The notes under the pieces: model-generated | Told to the model about the DNA's origin: nothing | What the model saw: the letters and a program-made list of their open reading frames with translations, nothing else | The model's database searches: none | Program-made: the position numbers and the translations under genes | Shown here: piece after piece, positions 9,716-20,239 of the stretch | Numbering within the stretch: position 1 is the first letter of the stretch | How the letters are laid out: each line of letters opens with the position of its first letter | Origin: Zygnema cylindricum | Taxonomy: Eukaryota; Streptophyta; Zygnematophyceae; Zygnematales; Zygnemataceae | Assembly: GCA_037447655.1 (NCBI GenBank) | Contig: JBBHKE010001844.1 | Span: 104,936 to 168,935, forward strand | DNA length: 64,000 nucleotides | Direction of reading: 5' to 3'

Positions 9716-11533
9716 CAGTCAAAACCCAGATCACAAAGACTTTGTCTGCGAAGCTAACATTCAAATTAAAGATGAACATTCAAATTCAAGATGACCACAG
9801 TGGATAGGAGACAGGCAAAGCTATTGAAAATGGAGGAGAGGAAGTTGGAAACAGAAAGACCTCTAACGATTCCATTGCAGGTCAAAACTCTAAACTGTAC
9901 CACGGTCTCACACATGCGCCTCTTCTTAAAAATGGAAGCTAAAGAAGGAAAAAATTTGCCACAAAGGCAAAAAAAACGGGAAGAAGAATTCACCATTTCG
10001 GGGAAGCAATGGAAAGAGAGTCACCACGAAAATCAGCCGAGAGCATGTGACAGTATCTCCGTCCGCTATGTTTGGAAGGAGTTGCCGAATCACATGGTTG
10101 AGAGCTCCATCCGAAAACCTGCACATCCCAACGTCAGAAGCATCAATGGATGGGACGCCATTAAGCCCATGACAAAGGAGTTAAGCAAGAAGGAAAAACA
10201 TCAAGTTCTGACCTTGTAGAGAATCAATGAAAGCAGCGAACAAAAACGTTGCACAAACAGAAACGTTGCATAGACAACTTTACAAAGGTTGTTGCAGCAA
10301 CGGGTGGAAAGATCGAACACAACTCAAGCAAAGTGAGACGTATCAATTCAAAAAAGAGTTTTCACGGGAACCAAGACCCTAAAATTAAAGGTCACCCATC
10401 TCAAGAGGAGATGGGAAGGAGATGTTACTTCAAAAAAGCTAGAGATCAGATGTCTCAGAAACGACGCCACGCTCATCCGCAACGCCATAGAACTGCGTGA
10501 GCCCAAAGAGGGTGACGAAGAAATCCGCGGAGATTTTACGGAGAATGCACAAAGTCAACCAAGTTCGCCGACCACCATCCTCAAAGAGGACCAGAGCAAA
10601 GTCTTAACAACACGCCAACTTGTCAAACATGTCAATATCAAAACCAAAGGAGGCAGCAAAGTAGGCATTCGCATGATTGCAACAGTGAAGGAAGGAAAAG
10701 TCAGCATCAAAAATCAGAAAACGTCGGACTTTGCAGCACAGATAACCAACAAACCTCAATCGAAGATGACAGATGGAAACATAGACAAATCAGAGTATGG
10801 CAGCTAGATAGTTTATTCAAAGGAACAAGAATCAAGGAGGATTGACGAAAAGGGGTATAGTACCACTCACAAAATAGAGGAAGTTGAGAACAAAGAGATC
10901 CAATGAGTTTCGAAGATCATTGATAGCCGAGTGGCAACATGCGGTCCCATGTGCACAGATTCATGTCATGTCGGCCAAGGCACTGAGAGTAAGAACAACG
11001 ACCTGCAAAACAGAAAGAAAAATATTAATGTGTTTTTAAATGAACAAAAAGAGGAGGGGAACAAGCAGGGAGTAAAAAAAAAATTGAGGGAGCACAAGGA
11101 CAACCAAAAAGTGGGAGGCAATAAGCGAGTGTCACTCACCAAATCATACAACAAAGTCATCAACTTCAAATTTTGTGAGAACACTGGGAGCAAAGGTAGC
11201 AAAGATGACAACTCACAACCCAAGAAGTGAGTCAGAGCCAAGTTTTCCAATTATCAAGTCCGCTTCAATGTCCAATCCAAAAGAGGCCTGGTAACCTTCA
11301 CCTCTACTTTTCTCATCAATGACGACCATCACAAGGCGAGAGCTAAGTCATCAAAGACAAAGAAATGCTCTGCAAAACAAGTGAAATGCATGTCAATAAC
11401 TCGATCAGAAAAGGAGAAGATTCATGCATCAGATTTACTCACACCAAAAAGTGTTTATTGGCAAGTGAGGAAAGAAGCTCAAATTAAGAGCAAGCTAATT
11501 TCTGACAGAGTTGCAGCTAAGACTAAAACACAC
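9716..11533 (+). repeat. Unclassified 1.8-kb direct repeat R2, copy 1
   Basis: Collinear and nearly identical with 13531-15379. Several short lysine-rich frames (9791-10219, 10249-10500, 10931-11230) are shared with copy 2 but differ by small indels, for example a 12-13-base insertion in copy 2 near 14438. None is recognised. The ends do not show TG...CA, so an LTR reading is not supported. Possibly part of a retroelement ORF region. Confidence 0.7.
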
Positions 11534-12119
11534 TCCTAACCAAAATGCAAACAAAAAAAACACAAACACTCCAAACCGTTCCGCTGCCCGTAGAAGGCGC
11601 AGCCGGATCTAGATGCCTCTCCACCCGAACTTCACTCCACCACTTCCCAAAAATAACACAAGTTAGAGGGAAACCTTCCAAACTTGGCTTTGAGCCGTGT
11701 GGATTAAAGAGCGTGGGCAGAAATACAAGGTAAATGTTCTTAAACTATCCAGCCTCTATAGCTAGCTAGCAAAACAAGAGAGAAAAGTGGGCAATCCGTG
11801 AGAGAGAGAGCAAGAAAGAAGCTCAACCGCCAAGAGAAAATTCTTGTCCAAAAGCTAAATTCTGTGAGTATGAGAATTAGCCTAAGTAAGACTAAGCTAA
11901 GCATTACGCGAAAATAGCCTAAGTCTAGTCTACTTTACATGCATAAACCTAATTAAGATGTTGGCCAATATGCGGCCAACATCGTCTTTCCGAGGGTAAA
12001 AACCCTCCCTAACTAGATATGCGCGCGAAACTACATGGATTCGCGACTTAAATAAATACGAGGTATCGAAGCGTGGCCGATGCTACCAAAAATCGCGATT
12101 CGGCGCCAAACGATACTTC
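11534..12119. other. Spacer between R2 and the minisatellite
   Basis: No recognisable gene. The sequence just after R2 is unrelated to that after R2 copy 2. A 62-codon frame at 11545 has no visible domain. AT content rises towards 12000. Confidence 0.5.
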
Positions 12120-12600
12120 GCCTCGATACCCCAAAAATTGCGTGCATACGCACGAAACAAAACATGTTGCACAAAATGAAACATATCGCCCGAAATATTC
12201 TCGAAAATCACGCCGCGTTGATACTCAAAAATCTTGTACCTTGAAAATAAACAAAACAAAACGTGTGCACGAAATTAGTATGTATTTAATCGTACGCGAA
12301 CGAAAATTGCATTCACATCATAAACACATGAACCGACGAAAACTCGCAGGTGCGAACGCAAATTATGCACGCTTGCCAAAATCATGCGTGCATGCTTGAA
12401 ACCGCGCGCGCATGTCTTAAACTGCGCGTGCATACAAAAAATTGCGCGTGCGTGAAAAATATCGCGCGTGCGTGAAGAACACCGCACGTGCGTGAGAAAT
12501 ACTGCGCGTGCGTGGGAATTGCCGTCCGTGCGTGAATTATATCGTGCGCACACGCCGAATATCGCGCGTGCTAGCATGATATCGTGCGCGCGAGCAATCG
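12120..12600. repeat. 20-bp minisatellite rich in alternating purine-pyrimidine
   Basis: From 12400 to 12599 ten units follow with an exact 20-bp period (12400, 12420, ... 12580). The consensus is about TATCGCGCGTGCGTGAAAAA. Weaker units in the same phase run back to about 12340, and decayed ones perhaps to 12120. The GCGCGTGCGTG core is alternating purine-pyrimidine and could adopt Z-DNA. The 109-codon plus frame (12073) and 100-codon minus frame here are by-products of the repeat. Confidence 0.9.
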
Positions 12601-12603
12601 ACA

Positions 12604-13110
12604 GGATGCGGCATGACAGAAATACAGATTTTAAAACAGAGTAGAATAGAATTTGGCATTAATATGAAAATTCTTAAACATTGTAACATTTTGGTCGTAA
12701 ACGGACCATTAATGAAAACTATAGTTATTTCTAAGATTCTACTATGTTGATTCTACTATGTTTATCTTGTTTGTTTACTAAAGATCTCTCCGTACTCTAA
12801 TCTTTACCATCTCTATCTATTTGTGTGACTCCCAAGACCCATTTGCGTATTTGATTTGTGGGCGGTTTAAGTGGTCTGTGGTTACGGGAAACTTTCCCGT
12901 TAGCTTAGATGATCGACCAGACACGACAAGTTATGGGCCCACCTATACGGGGCCCAAATGAGTTCAAAATTCCGAGAGAAGAATGTAACACCCTATTTAA
13001 GAAGGTTGAGAGTAGAGAAGGAGAATCGGGGGTTTTTTCACCAACAACAAGAGCACCAAATCAGATCCGAGAATTGGATGCGAGTGAAGGGAGAGCCTTG
13101 GACAACAACG
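12604..13110 (+). mobile_element. Dispersed family R1, copy 2
   Basis: Matches 4160-4620 and 18660-18960 through GATTCTACT, CTCTCCGTACTCTA and GTGTGACTCCC words. It keeps the frame beginning MIDQTRQVMGPPIRGP (from 12909), which runs 115 codons to 13256. The QVMGPP(F/I)R start is also found in the copia gag at 5607. It lies between the two R2 copies. Confidence 0.55.
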
Positions 13111-13530
13111 TCGAAGTGCTCGAATGGGGAAGGTTAACAAAAGAGATAGTTGAGAGATCATCCATGACAACAAGAATCGGATTGATCCTATCCCTAATCA
13201 ACAAAGTCTACGATGAAGCAATGTCCCTAAAAAAAAACATCTCCCAGCATATTTAGCAAACACACATCTCGTTCTACATACATCTCCTTTTAAAGACAAA
13301 ACTATCACTCCTTCTACTCCCGTTGCTCATTCAGTAAAGGTTTGTTCTCACCACATTAAAGAACAACGCGAAACGAGTGGAAGTGGGAAAATGTCGTCGA
13401 GAAGCTGATCGCTGCCGATGGCTCCACCGAGGTGGTGATGCACAAAATGGCCTCCAACAGTGAACCTGGCATCAAAGAATCAATCGGTCAAATCAATTAC
13501 CAAGCACGTGAACGGGTAGAGACAAAACAA
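13111..13530 (+). other. Spacer before R2 copy 2
   Basis: Carries the end of the 12909-13256 frame (SLINKVYDEA segment), then nothing recognisable. Confidence 0.4.
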
Positions 13531-15379
13531 CTTGTCAAAACCCAAATCTTATAGACTTTGTCTGCGATTCCTGTATTCATATCAAAGTCGAACATAGCAG
13601 AGAGATCCTTGCATTCAGATCAAAGTCGAACACAACAGAGAGGAGACAGGCATAAATACTGAAAATGGAGGAGAGAAAATTGGAAACAGAAAGACCTCTA
13701 ACTATTCCATTGCAGGCCAAACTCTAAACTACACCAAGGTCTCACACATGCGCCTCTTCTTTAAAATGGAAGCTAAAGAAGGAAAAGTTCTGCCACAAAG
13801 GCAAAAAAAACGGGAAGAAGAATTCACCATTTCGGGGAAGCAATGGAAGAAGAGTCACCACGAAAATCAGCCGAGAGCATGTGATAGTATCTCCGTCCGC
13901 TATGTTAGGAAGGAGTTGCCGAATCACATGGTTGAGAGCTCTATCCGAAAACCTGTACATCCCAACGTCAGAAGCATCAATGGATGGGACGCCATGAAGC
14001 CCATGACAAAGGAGTTAAGCAAGAAGGAAAAACATCAAGTTCTGACCCTGTAGAGAATCAATGAAAGCAGCGAACAAAAACGTTGCACAAACAGAAACGT
14101 TGCATAGACAACTTTACAAAGGTTGTTGCAGCAACGGGTGCAAAGATCGAACACAACTCAAGCAAAGTGAGACGTATCAATTCAAAAAAGAGTTTTCACG
14201 GGAACCAAGACCCTAAAATTAAAGGTCACCCATCTTAAGAGGAGATGGGAATGAGATCTTACTTCAAAAAAGCTAGAGATCAGATGTCTCAGAACGACGC
14301 CACGCTCATCCCCAACGCCATAGAACTGCGTGAGCCCAAAGAGGGTGACGAAAAAATCCGCAGAGATTTTACTGAGAATGCACAAAGTCAACCAAGTTCG
14401 CCGACTACCATCCTCAAAGAGGACCAGAGCAAAGTCTTGTACAGAGAAACAACAAAACGCCAACTTGTCAAACATGTCAATATCAAAACCAAAGGAGGCA
14501 GCAAAGTAGGCACTCGCATGATTGCAACAGTGAAGGAAGGAAAAGTCAACATCAAAAATCAGAGAACGTCGGACTTTGCAGCAGAGATAACCAACAAACC
14601 TCAGTCGAAGATGACAGATGCAAACATAGACAAATCAGAGTATGGCAGCTAGATAGTTTATTCAAAGGAACAAGAATCAAGGAGGATTGACGAAAAGGGG
14701 TATAGTACCGCTCACAAAATAGAGGAAGTTGAGAACAAGGAGATCCAATGAGTTTCGAAGATCATTGATAGCCGAGTGGCTACATGCGGTCCCCTGAGCA
14801 CAGATTCATGTCATGTCAGCCAAGGCACTGAGAGTAAGAACAACGATCTGCAAAATAGAAAGAAAAATATTAATGTGTTTTTAAATGAACAAAAAGAGGA
14901 GGGGAACAAGCAGGGAGTAAAAAAAAAATTGAGGGAGCACAAGGACAACCAAAAAGTGGGAGGCAATAAGCGAGTGTCACTCACCAAATCATACAACAAA
15001 GTCATCAACTTCAAATTTTGTGAGAAAACTGGGAGCAAAGGTAGCAAAGATGACAACTTACAACCCAAGAAATGAGTCAGAGCCAAGTTTTCCAATTATC
15101 AAGTCCGCTTCAATGTCCAATCCAAAAGAGGCCTGGTAACCTCCACCTCTACTTTTCTCATCAATGACGACCATCACAAGGCGAGAGCTAAGTCATCAAA
15201 GACGAAGAAATGCTCTGCAAAACAAGTGAAATGCATGTCAATAACTCGATCAGAAAAGGAGAAGATTCATGCATCAGATTTACTCACACCAAAAAGTGTT
15301 TATTGGCAAGTGAGGAAAGAAGCTCAAATTAAGAGCAAGCTAATTTCTGACAGAGTTGCAGCTAAGACTAAAACACACA
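13531..15379 (+). repeat. Unclassified 1.8-kb direct repeat R2, copy 2
   Basis: Second copy of 9716-11533. A short segment near its start (ATTCAGATCAAAGTCGAACA) is itself duplicated. The frame at 14776-15075 (99 codons, Lys/Asn-rich, starting MATCGP) is the best conserved between copies; the one at 14245-14652 is longer than its counterpart, which is frameshifted. No domain is recognised. Confidence 0.7.
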
Positions 15380-16720
15380 CAGGAAAAGGATCATCAAAAA
15401 CCCAAACTCAACGTTAACAGATCCAGCCGAGGAGAGGACGGATTTGCCGAGGGCAATGACTTACATCCTCCTCAATCAAAACACCTCAAGGGAAGGAAAT
15501 TCATCAATAGAAGGAGCTCTTTTCATTGACGCCACCAGTGCAGATTTGAGCTCTTGTCGTCGAGGCCACCAGTATGGAATTTGCATTCAGTGGAGGAGCA
15601 AACAAGTTCTATATCAAGGTGAATCAACAGAGGTGAACAAAAAACGAAAAATAAGAAAAGAAAACGCAAGTCAAAATTACTTCACCATCCTTTCAAGCAT
15701 CATGCCACATGAGAGGGAAAATGGTAAATTGCCACATGCGAGGGAGAACGGGAAACTATGTAAAGGTCAGATAGCAGCAAGGGAAACCATAAATCACCAG
15801 AGAGAATTAGAGATTTCGAGGAAAGTGGGAGAAGCTTCACAAGAGGTCCTCCACTTGTCGTCCCACACAACCTGTTGAAGAAAATTTTGATCAAGTAATT
15901 GAAAAGTTAGTCCGCTGAAAAGACGAGGAACCGGAGTTAAAAATGTGGGTGACCAAATCTTTTAAAGAAGCATTACTCACTGAATTCAAAAAACAGTAAC
16001 GATTGGATCGGTAGGGAAACATTCAAAATGATTTGTATCTCACCTTAATGTAAGTAAGGTCCTCCCAAATCCGCCATCCCAAAGGGCTCAAGATACTGCC
16101 AGATTTTCTGTCGACCACGATTTGAAAACGAGTACATATGCAAAGCACATCAGAAGACATGATTGTTAAGTCAAAGGTGTTCATTCCCAATCCCTAACTT
16201 GTGAGAGTAGGCCAAGGCCTAGAGTCAAAGAACTTAGAAGTCATAATGCAAAAAAAGATGAGATTATAAAGACATCTATTAGAATTCAGGAGTTGAAAAG
16301 TTAAAAAATGTATATGACTCAAAAGAATTTAGTTGAAAGGGCTCAATAGCAGCTGCAGCAAAGAAAAGGGAAGATAGACCTCTTAAATTAACAGTTGCCA
16401 AAGAAAAACTTAGAGGGGATGCTGATAAGTGGAGTAACTCTAAGGTTGAGGGAAGTAAAGAAAATTTACCTCACCAAATTCAGAAAGAGGAAAAAAATCT
16501 TGGACAAGCGCACATTAGAAGGACTCGGAGGTCTCAGGCAGGATCAGGAGCGAAAGCCGTGGCTGGGGAGAAAGAAAGAAGAAATCTAGATGCCATGGAA
16601 GAAAACCTTAGCCTTAGTCTCCTAAAAGACATGGTAACCTATGGCAGTCTGAGTAGAAAAGAAAAAGACACAGAAAAAACGCTAAATGAAACCCTAAAGG
16701 AGAAAGGTTTCAAATAAGAA
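15380..16720 (+). other. Downstream continuation of R2, degraded ORFs
   Basis: Two unrecognised frames: 144 codons at 15444-15878 and 64 codons at 16395-16589. The composition (Lys/Gln/Glu-rich, like R2) suggests the same decayed element. HERENGKLPHARENGK shows a small internal repeat. No catalytic motif was seen. Confidence 0.35.
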
Positions 16721-16849
16721 TTTTCCAAAAGAGAGAATGAGGGTATTTTCGCATGTAACCGAAACTTAGTCTTGTTACTTTGTTTTTTAGCGAAGATTCT
16801 CCGTACAATTTTCAGAGCATTCGTATGTAAAGAAATGAAATCGTAACTT

Positions 16850-17040
16850 AAAATTGTGACGGATGTAGACGTGGGTGTAATTTGTGACGATTGTACACGA
16901 GTACAAAACTCGCGACAATCGATGACGTTTACAAAATAGAGACGGTTGTAGACGTCTACCTACTTGTGACATTGTAGATTTTTAGGGTTTGTGACATTTT
17001 GACGTCACGCGTACTTATGATAGCGTTGACGTCACTAATT
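16850..17040. repeat. Cluster of TACAATCGTCAC-like words
   Basis: On the minus strand, words such as TGTACAATCGTCAC, GTCTACAACCGTC and GTCTACATCCGTCAC recur. They resemble GACGTATACAATCGTCAC in the exon-like modules at 19400 and 21225, in inverse orientation. Confidence 0.5.
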
Positions 17041-17446
17041 CCAAAACATTTCGCCATGGTTTCCCGATTTTGTTTTTTCGTCCGTTCTCACTCTACTTGC
17101 CATCAAATTAAGCTAAAAGATAGCCAAAACAAATATTTTTCATAGATCTTTCATTTGATACCTTTCTTGCCTTTTTTCATTGCAAGAATTGTGAGATAGA
17201 CGCGTTAGGTGGAGAGGGAGAGAAAGAGAGGCGCTTTCACCATCTTCGCTTTTGCGAAATGGCGTCAGTTGGTCGAAACCCCCCTCCACGGGCCCTGTAC
17301 GGAAAAAAGCGCACGGAAAAAAGTCACGCATAGGTTGGAAACGTGCAGTGGGTTTTTTTTTTGGTACTCCGCGGACAAAAATTGTCAAAAAATCTGACAT
17401 GTGCGACAACATCTTCCTATTCGCTCTCCTTTTTGGACTATATTTA

Positions 17447-17468
17447 AAATCACCTCGCGAGGTGATTT
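17447..17468. other. Perfect 22-bp palindrome
   Basis: AAATCACCTCG followed directly by its exact reverse complement. A shorter TCACCTCGCGAG also occurs near 3478. Function unknown. Confidence 0.9.
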
Positions 17469-17689
17469 GACGTAAAGTTTGAACGTGTGATGAAAGGACG
17501 CGAAAATGGGTCGAAATGCGCTAAACGACAAATTGCATCGCGCTAGTCGACAAACTTACGTACGTCTAAAGTTTCACTGTAATGTAACTTGTACGGTACT
17601 AATTTCAATTTTTTGGTACGGCTGCGGATTTTCTCGTTTTTTTCTAAGTTATGAAGGAAAACGACACGAAATAACTGTAACTTTACCAC

Positions 17690-18418
17690 ATGCGAAAATA
17701 CCCTGAACCTGTGAAAGAAAGTACTAACAGTTTTATGATTGGAAAAAGGTTTATGATTGGAAAAAGTACAGGCTGTACCTTTGAGGACGTGCGACAAAGG
17801 CACAAAGAAATTTTGAAGTCGCACATTGGGAAACGTCGAAGTCTCATTACCGCCGCGAACAAAACAATCAAACGAACGAAATTCATCAAGTTGCTCGAAC
17901 GACAACTTAAAATTTTTGCGACAAAATATATGGTACCGAGTGGATGTCAAACGTTCGAAATTCATGGTCAAAGTGAAACGAAACACTATGCTCCTTATAG
18001 AACAAGGATAAATGACACATTAGGTGGTCATAGAAACGATCAGTTGGCATTACCAGGAAGCGCCAGCGACGCAGCAATCTTAGGCACCGGACGCGCCTCA
18101 ATTGGTCATAATATTATGACATGTCATCATTGGACTGAAGATGGTCCCCACGGGATCATATTTCAAATGGAGCGAGTTCCACTTCTGTTCAACGGAGCGA
18201 CAAAATATATCTACTCCAAATTGCCTAAAGCGTGCGGCGACCAATTTTTATATCGAGAAAGTACCCGCGAGTTTTCTATTGTGACGAAAATCATCAGTGA
18301 CGACATTTTATCGGATGTATCGCTCAAAGCTCGAGTGAGAGTGTTAGTTTTTGATAATCTTCGGCGATACAACGATTCTGACGAGACTACTGATTTGCAT
18401 ATGTACGGCGTGATGTGA
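17690..18418 (+). CDS. Hypothetical 242-aa protein in dispersed family R1
   Basis: A single uninterrupted 242-codon frame, the longest unbroken single frame in the first 20 kb. I do not recognise it. Near the N-terminus an 18-bp duplication (17732-17749 and 17750-17767) gives two in-frame copies of FMIGK(R/S). A basic Lys/Arg-rich part follows, then a central stretch with ASIGHNIMTCHHWTEDGPHG, and a C-terminus ending in ETTDLHMYGVM. The last ~30 codons and the following 500 bp recur at 3855-4450, so the ORF belongs to a repeat family rather than a single-copy host gene. The start codon is uncertain because upstream sequence could be exonic. A transposon-encoded protein is the likeliest reading. 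Confidence 0.4.
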   Translation: MRKYPEPVKESTNSFMIGKRFMIGKSTGCTFEDVRQRHKEILKSHIGKRRSLITAANKTIKRTKFIKLLERQLKIFATKYMVPSGCQTFEIHGQSETKHYAPYRTRINDTLGGHRNDQLALPGSASDAAILGTGRASIGHNIMTCHHWTEDGPHGIIFQMERVPLLFNGATKYIYSKLPKACGDQFLYRESTREFSIVTKIISDDILSDVSLKARVRVLVFDNLRRYNDSDETTDLHMYGVM

Positions 18419-18960
18419 TGTGACGCGACGAATCGGAATGTACGAAATTGAACTGAACGACTACATGTTTGACTGAATGCTGTGGATGCAATAGTGTACA
18501 AACGTGCGTCAATTATTGATGGACAATCAATGTGTAAATTAAAAATGATTGGACCACATTTTAGTGACATATTTAGTGTAGGCTTTTTGTTTGTATAGAA
18601 AAGACAAAGCAGAGCAGACAGAAAGATACCCTTCAACCATCAATTTAGTAGAGCAAGTTAGACAATTAGAGTAAGACAAAGAGTAGAATAGTTTCGGCTT
18701 TATGAAAAAGTCCACATTGTAACATTTTTTCCTAAAAGGAACAGTAATCAAAGCTACGACTTTTTTTGAGATTCTACTCTGTCTACTTTCGTCTGTTTGC
18801 TACATATCTCTCCGTACTCTACACCATTGCTATCTCTATCTATTTTTGTGACTCCCGAAAGCCCCTCTGCGTGTTTGATCTGTGGCCGGTCCTAGCTGTT
18901 TGTGGTTCCAAGGAACTCTTCCCGTTAGCTATGATGACCGACCAGACGCGACAGTACGAA
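18338..18960 (+). mobile_element. Dispersed family R1, copy 3
   Basis: Includes the ORF 3' end and the same 550-bp tail as 3855-4450. The tail again ends in a short frame beginning MMTDQTRQ. The three copies are in the same orientation. Confidence 0.6.
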
Positions 18961-19110
18961 AACTTGTCGTCTTTTGTTTTTCAACCCACTTCCACGACAA
19001 AAAACGTCATCTTCAAACTTATGTTTAAAACACATGCGCGATTTAGTTTAAAGCTAGGTATTTCCGATAAACAAATACAAACATATATTCGCACGTGCCG
19101 TAATTTTTGA
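18961..19110 (+). other. Exon-like segment (module 1, first part)
   Basis: A frame with TTKNVIFKLMFKTH recurs at 20265-20400 as TTKNVIFKLFFKTH, so the protein frame appears conserved between copies although it ends in a stop soon after. Product unknown. Confidence 0.35.
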
Positions 19111-19250
19111 AATTTTCATACGATTTCCAAGGACAAAGAAAAGTATATAATTTGCTATGTTTTGTCCGTTCCCGTTAAATAGGACGAAGAAAAGTACACA
19201 AATTGTTTGGTTTTGTCCGTTTTTGTTCAGTATAGATTTTTTTTTTGCAG

Positions 19251-19491
19251 GGGTCTCGAAATTCCGATGCCATTTCATGTCGACCGGACAGGAGACGCGA
19301 AAGCAAAGCGCATCTTCTTCAACCGTGAAACTGCACAGGCTGAAAATGTGGTACGTCTACAATGTCACGGTAAGACATGCGACGTCACAGGTATTGTCGA
19401 CGTATACAATCGTCACAAACGTAAGTTACTATTACGTTCATATACATATGGACACTTGAAAACCGGATCCGGCGGATCCGCGCTTAAATAC
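19251..19491 (+). CDS. Exon-like segment (module 1), Cys/His motif, unknown product
   Basis: A strong acceptor (T-run then GCAG at 19250) and a strong donor (AAA|GTAAGT at about 19491) bound an open frame. The frame reads RLQCHGKTCDVTG then IVDVYNRHKRK and GHLKTGSGGSALKYK. C-x4-C followed by a distant His hints at a metal site, but I cannot name a family. A diverged copy lies at 21110-21330. It belongs to a duplicated module and may be part of a transposon or a repeated host gene. Confidence 0.45.
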
Positions 19492-19516
19492 AAAGTAAGT
19501 TCGCTAAGTTACAAGT

Positions 19517-20121
19517 ACATGGGGACATACCCTTATATTCCCGCTCCTATCTCACAATCCCTGGAATGTAAAACGAGGCAATACCGCTCGCGCTAGCTGT
19601 CACTTGTGTGGCAAGTTGGATGAAGTTTTTTCACTAACCGACAATTATGTAATGTGTATCTTTTAGGAAATCTTTCGGGGACAGAGTATCTGTTAGGAAA
19701 ACTTTTTCTTTTGGAATTTTGGAAAGAGTTACAAAAACTGGCTACCTTTTCCGGGAGGGCGCTCGAATTTTCCGAGAGCGTAATACGATAAAATATATCC
19801 TACGGAAATTTCTCTCAGCTTACACGTGGATTTTTGTCGTTTTCAGCGTGTCGGTGTCAAATGTCGGTCATAAAACTTAGAATGCTGACTGGCGCTCCCT
19901 CACCTGTGGCAAATTTGTACAAAATATATTCGGTACAGTACTTCAACCGAATAACCTTCCGAAAAAGGACAAAATAAAAGGACGTCATGTTATTCCTGTA
20001 GCGAGTACCACTACGGTACCCTGGCTTCCTTCAACTACAAGAGACCTAGGCCTCTGACATAACCAGTTAGCAGTTAAGACTTTAAAGTTACTTTTCATTC
20101 TCTTAGGGTATGTCCCCATGT
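19517..20121. mobile_element. Segment bounded by 17-bp perfect inverted repeats
   Basis: ACATGGGGACATACCCT at 19517-19533 is the exact reverse complement of 20105-20121. Related words occur near 3708, 2856 and 21350. The 605-bp segment has no ORF and could be a non-autonomous DNA transposon, but no target-site duplication is obvious. Confidence 0.4.
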
Positions 20122-20239
20122 GCCAAAGTAAGGGTTTTATTGTCGTTTTCTTCAAAAACTTAGCGCCGTACCGCTTAAGTTTCAACCGTACAAAAAAATA
20201 TATAAAATGAGAAGTACATTTTAAGTCATCGTCGAACTT

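Noticed and set aside
12275-12577. 100-codon minus-strand protein with HAR.IF-like repeats
   Set aside because: By-product of the 20-bp minisatellite. Since 20 is not a multiple of 3, the apparent amino-acid repeat is irregular.
12400-12599. CRISPR array from regular 20-bp spacing
   Set aside because: There is no repeat-spacer alternation; it is a degenerate minisatellite in a eukaryotic context.
9716-15379. R2 copies as the two LTRs of one retrotransposon
   Set aside because: No TG...CA ends, no primer-binding site or polypurine tract next to them, no Pol domain between them, and the sequence between includes a minisatellite and R1.
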